Notes under the pieces: model-generated
Database searches by the model: none
Seen by the model: the letters and a program-made list of their open reading frames with translations, nothing else
What the model was told of the DNA's origin: nothing
Source: Lytechinus pictus
Taxonomy: Eukaryota > Echinodermata > Echinoidea > Temnopleuroida > Toxopneustidae
Length of the DNA stretch: 64,000 bases
Direction: 5' to 3'
NCBI RefSeq assembly: GCF_037042905.1
Contig: NC_087247.1
Coordinates: 76,616,420 to 76,680,419, forward strand
Translations under genes and position numbers: made by a program
In this document: one piece after another, positions 41,901 to 50,000 of the stretch
Position numbering within the stretch: the stretch's first letter is position 1
Layout of the letters: each line of letters starts with the position of its first letter

Positions 41901-44032
41901 TATACATAATCTACTTCCTCTCTCAATTAATGAATATTTCCTCTATAACTATAACGTAAATAAATATAACTGCAGAAATACTACAGACCTATATATTCCA
42001 CTTCTTAAATATGATGTTTCCAGAGCAAGTATATGCTATCAAGGGCCCCAGATTTGGAACAGCCTTCCAAATCATTTAAAAGATAGTCAATCATTAAACA
42101 TATTCAAGAGAAAATACAAACATGCTCTCTTACATACTGTACTATAGCTTAATCTGCTTCTTATGTCATACAGCATGCTGGTGCAAATATATTTTTTTTC
42201 CTTCTTTTAATTCATATTTATCATAAAATATAGAATAATTAAGTGAAATTCTAAATGTTATATATACATCTGTATCAGTATATTTATGTGTATATACGCC
42301 ATAATGACTTATTACAATACAATATTATACAATATTAAATAATTAACACTTGTGTCCCCTCCTTTGCCTGCCACCCCCCCTCTCCCCCGCTAGTTAGGAT
42401 TTTAATTCCTCTGTTATCCCCTTTCTTGCATTGTGTTTGTTTTGTTTTTCCTGTTGTACGGTAATCAGGGGGATAGACCTCGATAGGCCAATGGCTTTCT
42501 GTCTTTCCCCCACATCCGCCGTACAGCGGAAATCATTGTTTTTATTTACTGTGTTTTACTATCTGTTTATGACTACTTATACTTTATACTTGTCAATATC
42601 TGTTCTGTCGTATAAGATTTTTATTTGTATTTATGTATTTTTGTATTTCAAAGAGGTGTGAAATAAATGAATCTGAATCTGAATCTGAAATCTGATATAT
42701 GATTTCTATGTGTAGATCTATATGGAAAATAAATTATAAAAATTATCAAAAGTAAAGGAATAAATTATCAGCAATCAGCATCATAGTAATTAGGAAACTA
42801 TACTTCAAAAAAAAATGCAATCGTGTTTTTTTCGATACCTTGTGTCTCGGATGCATCAGACACTGTGAAAGGGCCTATGAAATTTCTGAGGTCAACTTGA
42901 ACACCAGATCATGTTAAATTTGCAGGACCTAGAACGATATGCCTAGGCCTAGCTGCATGTTATTTTTAATATTCATCCCTTCCAAATCATCAGAAAATAG
43001 AAGTCATATATATGATACATCGAAATGTTATGACCAAAGCAAAAACGATTGGGGATGTACCGTAAGTAACGGTGTATTAACCGCACCTTTTTCTCGGCGG
43101 GATATAAGCAAAAGTCGGGGGTGCGGTTTATACACGGTGACGGGTCTGAGCCCGCCCGCGTAGCCACTCCCGAACATGTAAGAAGTCTGCCAGTTCACAA
43201 CACATCGAGTGGCCGGCCGTAGCCGCCCAGTGCAATGTCGTTTAGAGGGGTATGAGCCGCGGGTAATGGGTAGCGATTATTATGATCTTATGATCAAATA
43301 CTGTCGTAACAAATGCACCCACCTTCATGACACTAATTTCGACTTTATTCTCGATTCAAAGCAGCGAAGTTCCCTGGCTAAGTTCATAGAGACGCCAAGC
43401 ATTCTCGGTAATAATTTGTCACAGCTGAGCGAGAGCCAAGAGCTAGCTTGCGTTGTATTTTGGTTTTAGTGCGACTTAAGCTGGCGCTATTCATTTAATT
43501 TAACCCCTCAAAGTCCCGTTTCGCGCCAGCTTATTTTTTTCTTTCCCGTTTGCTTTTCATAAGATACCATGTACACCGTGCACCACGCACGATAGAGACG
43601 GCACGAAGCCGTCAAACAACTGGAAAAAATACAAATTTCTTTGTTTCTTGAACCTTCCTGTAATCCCGTATCCAAAATTCATGCTAAGACATCGAATGCT
43701 AGACAAATTCTAAAAGTGATTGTGAGGTTGTGATGCAAGAAATGTGAAAGACACAGATCACAATTTGATAAGATGTACTGGTAGTGGTACCGTATCGAAG
43801 TTTGAAATGTACATGTACAAGAAAGGCAGTGCTGTGTGTGTGTACACTGTGACTGTGAGGTGAGTGAGTGTGTAAATTGCCAATATTGGCGGGACCTTTC
43901 TTTCTTGCTAACATTTGTAGATGAATTGATCAAGAACAGCAGATTTCTGCATACTGGTAATCTCTTTGAATACTTTGAAATCTTTAACTTAGTTTTTGTT
44001 TCTTCGTACCTCAAATATGCATGTAAATGTGA

Positions 44033-44085
<53 letters not shown>

Positions 44086-47000
44086 TGGGGGTGCGGTTTA
44101 TACACGGGTGCGGTTAATACACCGTTACTTACGGTATATCGTTGGACTGTATTATTTGTAGGATTATGCCCTATAGATAGGTCTATATAGGCAGTTTTGT
44201 CCTCAGTTTTGATAGATTCTTTGTTAATTTGAACTTTAATCCAGTGCGATTTACAATTTTGCTTTTCTATTTGCTTTCGAGCTCATGTCATCATTTTGTT
44301 TCGTTTCTGTGCTATCACTGTACATGCCCCATAGGTACTGTACGCGCATGGCAGGCTGCGAAGACCTATCGAGTAATGGCGGCTGGTCTCCGCGTAATCA
44401 CAGAGATTTGACGAAGTACGCCCTCTAGCGTTATTAGTATATATCTCTATGTATGACACCTAACTCCGTAACCGTAGGTTACTTTTCAACCAAACTTGGA
44501 TGGTAGATTGACTTGGGGGACGTGCATGTTATGCTGCAGTCTGAGGTCACAAGGTAAGGTCAAAGGTCATTTTCAGGTCAACGTTAAAGTTTACATGCAA
44601 GACTCTCTTATGACACCTAACTCCGCAACTGTAAGTCGCTTTTATACCAAACTTGGATGGTAGATGGACTTGGGGGACCTGCATGTTTTGCTGCAGTCGG
44701 AGGTCACATTGTAAGGTCAAAGGTCATTTTCATGTCAACGTTAAAGTTTACATGCAAGACTCTTTTATGACACCTAACTCCGCAACCGTAAGTCACTTTT
44801 CAACCAAACTTGGATGGTAGATGGATTTGGGGGACCTGCATTTTATGCTGCAGTCGGAGGTCACATGGTAAGGTCATTGGTCATTTTCAGGTCAACGTTA
44901 AAGTTTACATGCAAGACTCTTATGACACCTAACTCCGCAACCATAAGTCACTTTTCACCAAACTTGGATGGTAGATGGACTTGGGAGACCTGCATTTTAT
45001 GCTGCAGTCGGAGGTCACATGGTAGGGTCAAAGGTCATTTTCAGGTCAACATTAAAGTTTACATGCAAGACTCTCTTATGACACCTAACTCCATAACCGT
45101 AAGTCACTTTTCAACCAAACTTGGATGGTAGATGGACTTGGGGGACCTGCATGTTATGCTGCAGTTGGAGGTCACATGGTAAGGTCAAAGGTCATTTTCA
45201 GGTCACCGTTAAAGTTTACATGCAAGACTCCCTTATGACACCTAACTCCGCAACCCGTAAGTCACTTTTCAACCAAACTTGAATGGTAGATGGACTTGGG
45301 GGACCTGCATGTTAGGCTGCAGTCGGAGGTCACATGGTAAGGTCAAAGGTCATTTTCAGGTCAACGTTAAAGTTTACGTGCAAGACTCTTATGAAACCTA
45401 CATGTAACTCCGTAACCGTAAGTCACTTTTCAACCAAACTTGGATGGTAGATGTACTTAGGCGACCTGCATGTTATGTTGCAGTTGGAGGTCACATGGTA
45501 AGGTCAAAGGTCATTTTTAGGTCAACATTAAAGTTTACGTGCAAGGCTCTAATGACAAGTGTTATTCCATCCCAGTCATTTCACAATGAAGTTTCGATAC
45601 AATTCTGTTGCGTGCCCTCGCAAATCACGATATTTCTGGTTATTTTCATAAGTGGGCGAGACACAAAATCGCTTTTGCCTTGTTTTATTTAGATGCACTG
45701 TATATTCACTAGACTCCAAACAATTCTAAAATCCTGCAGCACTTTGTTTCTTCTAACTGTAGATCTCTGTCCCTAGTAAGCGATCAGTGGAATTAACTTC
45801 AACTCTTCTTGATTCAACTGATGGATCAGTGATCATGGCAGGTCTTGGTGCTCGGGATAGTCTTAGGTTAGAAGCCGGGCTATGTCTCTATGGAAATGAC
45901 ATTGATGATGATACAACTCCTGTAGAAGCCACTCTCGTGTGGACTATAGGTGAGAAGTCTAACCCGTAGATTGTTTGACAATGCTCACCTTTTTTTAACA
46001 CCTGATTTTATCTATAGACTGCATATTTTATATTTTAGATTAGTGTAATGATTTACATGGGTACATGTTTATTCCATCCATCTGTCCCTCACCTATGGTC
46101 ATTATATCAGGTTGTATTTATTGTCTTGGGAAGAATTGTTACAAGTACACAGTTTAACTCTCAATCTTGACAGTTCTTCATTTGATTTTTGGAACAAGAA
46201 AATTATTAAACTGTGCTAACAATTATTTATTTCAAATTGATTTAACATTGACATGTATAAAGAGGAGAGAACAAAATCCAAATTTTTAAGTCATGGACTA
46301 AATTAATGGTTAAAATTGAACCCCCCCACCCCCCCAAAAAAAAGTGTAAAAAAAAAAGCAATTTACATGCTTAGTGATTGTGCGCATTGCATCTTCTATG
46401 AAGAAGTACACAATTACATGTACACCAATGCCACTGTTTACAATTTGGACACTTTCACATTTAATTGAATTGCATACTGTGCATTGAATTATTGGTGGTT
46501 ATTACCATCTTTTGTACTAAGAGTATGTTGGTTTAGGAATGGAATGGAATATACAATATACTTGTACAAAACTTTTGCCTGTTTGTTGTGTGTAGTTCTG
46601 GATTATATACAGAACATATGTTACATTTAATCTTAGTGTAGGAATTGGGGCCAAGATTTTAAATAAATATTGCCTACCTAGAATTTGAATTTAGCATTTC
46701 CTTTCCCCGACAGAGTTATATTTTGCCCAATTGGATTATATTTTGCCCGAAGCGTGCAGCACTGAGGTAAAATATTCTCCCGAGGGAAATACATAGTTTC
46801 GCAGAGGAATTGAAATGTTATTTATTAAACATATAGACCAGGCAATATTTGTTTTATCACAGTCTGTGTAGATTCACCATCAGAATATGCATTTATGTGG
46901 CTTATGATAAACTTACAATTTTTGCCTCATAATAGAGAACTAAAATAGGTGTGTGACTAGATGAGTACACACAAGGACATACATCAAGTAAACTACCTGA

Positions 47001-50000
47001 CATCACCTAAGTGAATATACTTCCATCGTTTACATTACAACCCAGTTATTACACATTAAATCCTAGATATGACAAATGCAATCCTCGCAGTTATGATCAT
47101 GTGATGGCATATTGACCTATAATTGATGAACTGCTTCTGATAAGATTACAGTGACAGTTACATTAGGAGGTATGATGTGAAGTCATATGATATTCATTTC
47201 AATCTTGCTATATTTCAGGTAAGAGGAGACGGCAATTAGGTGACTTTCCAGCAGCAAATCATATCCTACAACAAATAAAAGAAAAGCCAAGCAGGAAAAG
47301 AATTGGAATAGTGTCATCTGGACCGCCAATTCGAGGTGAGATTACTCTTTTTCAGATATTTATTCTTCCTAAGCAGTCCATTATCATAGCTGAAGATAAT
47401 TTTGTTTTCCTGCCATAACTTGTGGTTCTCTATAACGGGTTCAAAATTAGTTTCATTATTCTGCTCATTCTTACATTATATGCTCCAAATTCCATTATCC
47501 AAATGTCTCTTCTCAATTATTACGTAAATTTTTAATTGTTTTAGAGATAACCGTCTATATATTGGAGCAATCAATTTTAAAGTGAAGTATTAATTCTATA
47601 TTTTATTAGTTTGTACATTTTTGTAACATATATTAGTATTATATTCAAGTGGGGTAGGTGATTGTGGATTGAGGGATTTCGGACAATGGATCACAGGACA
47701 TACATGGGAAGAAGTCTACCAAACGAAAGATCCATCCAAAAAATGTGAGTTATTACTAAGCGAAACAATGGCAAATTTAGACCGGTACTTACCAACGAAA
47801 GAAGTACGTTCCTATAACGTTGATAAACCATGGATAACTTCATATGTCAAATCATTGATCCGGAGTAGGCAAAAGGCCTTCAAGAAAGGCAACGAAACAT
47901 TATGGCGCAAGCTCAGAAATAAAGTAATTCGCTCCTTATCTGATGCTAAACGTCATTATTACAGCACCCGTGTTAGTAATCTAAAAACCGACAATCCATC
48001 AGCATGGTACAAGCATGGACCTATTACGAATGGACATTCAACGAGAGCATTTTATGACCACCACCTGTTTCCAGCTGTCAAAATTGCTGTCTAACCCTTA
48101 ACTTTCTCTTTACGCGGTTTTTACGACGACCGCCCGGGGCGATTGTTTACACAAGCTCCTTTCGCCCGATGATCGTCACCGATTGATCACTGGCCCTCTT
48201 TCGACCAAAGACGGTCATGTTGTAGCCCCGATTGCCAATAGGGAAAGTCCTACATTACCTAGAATGCAATGCGCAGTTCATATCCGGTTTTTCAGTACAT
48301 TATTTTAGGCTGTCTATAATGTGCGATTGTCGTCTGTCCATCAAAAAAAATCCCGTGAAATTTCATCAATCCTGTGGAATTTTATGCCCAAATGAAAATC
48401 AACTTTTGACCGAAGGTAAGCGCTACTATCGACATCAATACTGTCCGAAAAAGATGAAGTTTTAACGTTTTTTCCGCAGATTTTTTCGTCGAATTTCAAC
48501 TGCTTTTTTGCCGTAGATATACGGATCTGCAAGGTGATGTCAATGCATTTCATTTCCGGTTGTTAGCGATGTACGTAAAAAATACGTTTATGCACGCCTG
48601 TTTTCTTGTTTCTGCTATCATTTTCATAGCGCTAACGTTCGCTGCTGTGCGTTGCTTTTGATAAAGTGAACGAACAACATCGCAATGGGTAGGAGCAGCG
48701 TACAATTGATGTCGGCTGTCCATCAGTGAGAGCGTGTTTTACGACCGGCTTGATGGGTGTCAGCTGCCAGCGCTCTGTTTATAAAAGGATTAGCGGCGAC
48801 GGTCTTTGGGTCAAAGGAGGGGATTCGTTGAATGTCCATTCGTAATAGGTCCATGGTACAAGCAAATAAAAGTGCTTACCAATAGGAATACTGACCCGGT
48901 AAATATCGAAATCCCTGGTACTGATCCCAATCAACTGAATTTGGTAGCGGATGCGATTAACAAGCATTTTGTTTCAATCGCAGCTGACATTCCCCCTTTT
49001 GACAACGCGTCTTTACCTGCTTTCTTACCATGTCCATGCTCATGTCCTCATGTTCAAATTTATGATGTGTACTTAAAGCTCAGGAAATTGCGGATTGGTA
49101 AAGCTGGATTAACTCATGACCTACCTCTCAGAATCTTGAAAGAATTTGCATATGAATTGTGTGTACCTTTAACTGATTTGATCAATCTATCATTCCAAAC
49201 GGGAATAGTACCACAACAATGGAAAGAAGCTCAAATAACCCCAATTCCGAAATCATTACCGGCAACCATTAACAATCTCAGACCAATCGCATTAACAAGT
49301 CAATTTGCTAAAATTGCAGAATCTTTTATAGCCAAATGGCTTCTTAAAGATATCACTGACAAAATTGACTCACGACAATTCGGAAACCGCTCTGGTTTTT
49401 CGACCACTCATTATCTTGTGAGTTTGCTCCACAAAATGTATGAGAATGGCGAAAAGAGCAAGAGTCTATCCACAGTTGTGTGTACTGATTTCACAAAGGC
49501 TTTTGATAGGCTGGATCATAACATCCTCGTTAGGAAGTTGATCAAACTCAATGTACGACCTTGTATCATTAAATGGATAATAAGTTTTTTGGAAAATCGT
49601 CAACAATGTGTAAAATATCAAGGCACTTTGTCTAATTACTTACCCAATCACGTTGGCGTGCCCCAAGGGACTAAATTAGGTCCTATCCTCTTCCTGATTA
49701 TGATTAATGATGCTTGTGAAAACACATCAGTCGATTGCTATAAATATGTAGACGACCTTACTTTGTTGGAATGTCGTAAAGAAAATTATCCTTCTGACAT
49801 ACAATCTACATTATACAATCTGGATCAGTGGTCCTCCCTAAACCACATGAAGTTGAATCCTTCAAAATGTTCTTCACTAGTTGTGACATTCTCCAAATAT
49901 CCTCCTGCTGAGCCAAGATTTTATATTGATAACTTACCTCTACAAAAACTTCAATCTGTTAAAATTCTCGGTGTAATCGTCCAATCCAATCTAAAATGGG

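Larger units (their letters stand above)
38900..42690 (+). mobile_element. Non-LTR retrotransposon 1 (jockey/CR1/L2-like), near full length, inactive
   Basis: This element has an endonuclease and a reverse transcriptase in the sense orientation and a 3' tail of AATAAATGAATCT followed by GAATCT repeats (42669-42688). It lies inside the 7.9-kb TIR composite. The start is not exactly located; a T run at 39000-39017 precedes the coding part. The frame is broken in at least four places. The clade is inferred from domain order and motifs only. Confidence 0.8.
36525..44452. mobile_element. 7.9-kb TIR composite inserted in the 157-bp array
   Basis: The left end ATAGACATGTATACTAATTA and the reverse of the right end ACATAGAGATATATACTAAT are related and pair inward for about 105 bp through ACGCTAGAG, AATCACAGA, CTCCGCG, AATGGC and AAGACCTATCGAG. 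ATGACACC flanks both sides (36517-36524, 44453-44460) and the array resumes in phase. The interior holds a TA-flanked foldback (37253), a non-LTR retrotransposon (to 42688) and another TIR element (43058). Without these about 2 kb remains. No transposase was recognised, so a non-autonomous DNA transposon is inferred. Confidence 0.8.
35937..45667. mobile_element. GTCTCGCC-type element carrying the 157-bp tandem array (interrupted)
   Basis: The left border TTTTTGTCTCGCCCACCAGA and the right border AAGTGGGCGAGACACAAAAT are inverted. Between them lies one tandem array of 157-bp units, now split by a 174-bp insertion (36179) and a 7.9-kb insertion (36525). Without those two, the element would be about 1.6 kb. 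Related elements beginning TTTTGTCTCGCCTGCATAGC or TTTTGTCTCATCTGCATAGT occur at 56840 and 60235. It has no coding capacity. Confidence 0.7.

Noticed and set aside
43836-44190. Open frames with long phenylalanine runs
   Set aside because: The Phe run is a 37-T tract; no domain is recognised on either side.
48806-48853. ATG at 48806 as the native start of the 561-codon reverse transcriptase frame
   Set aside because: Those first codons lie inside the nested TIR element; the retrotransposon frame comes from the segment before 48015.
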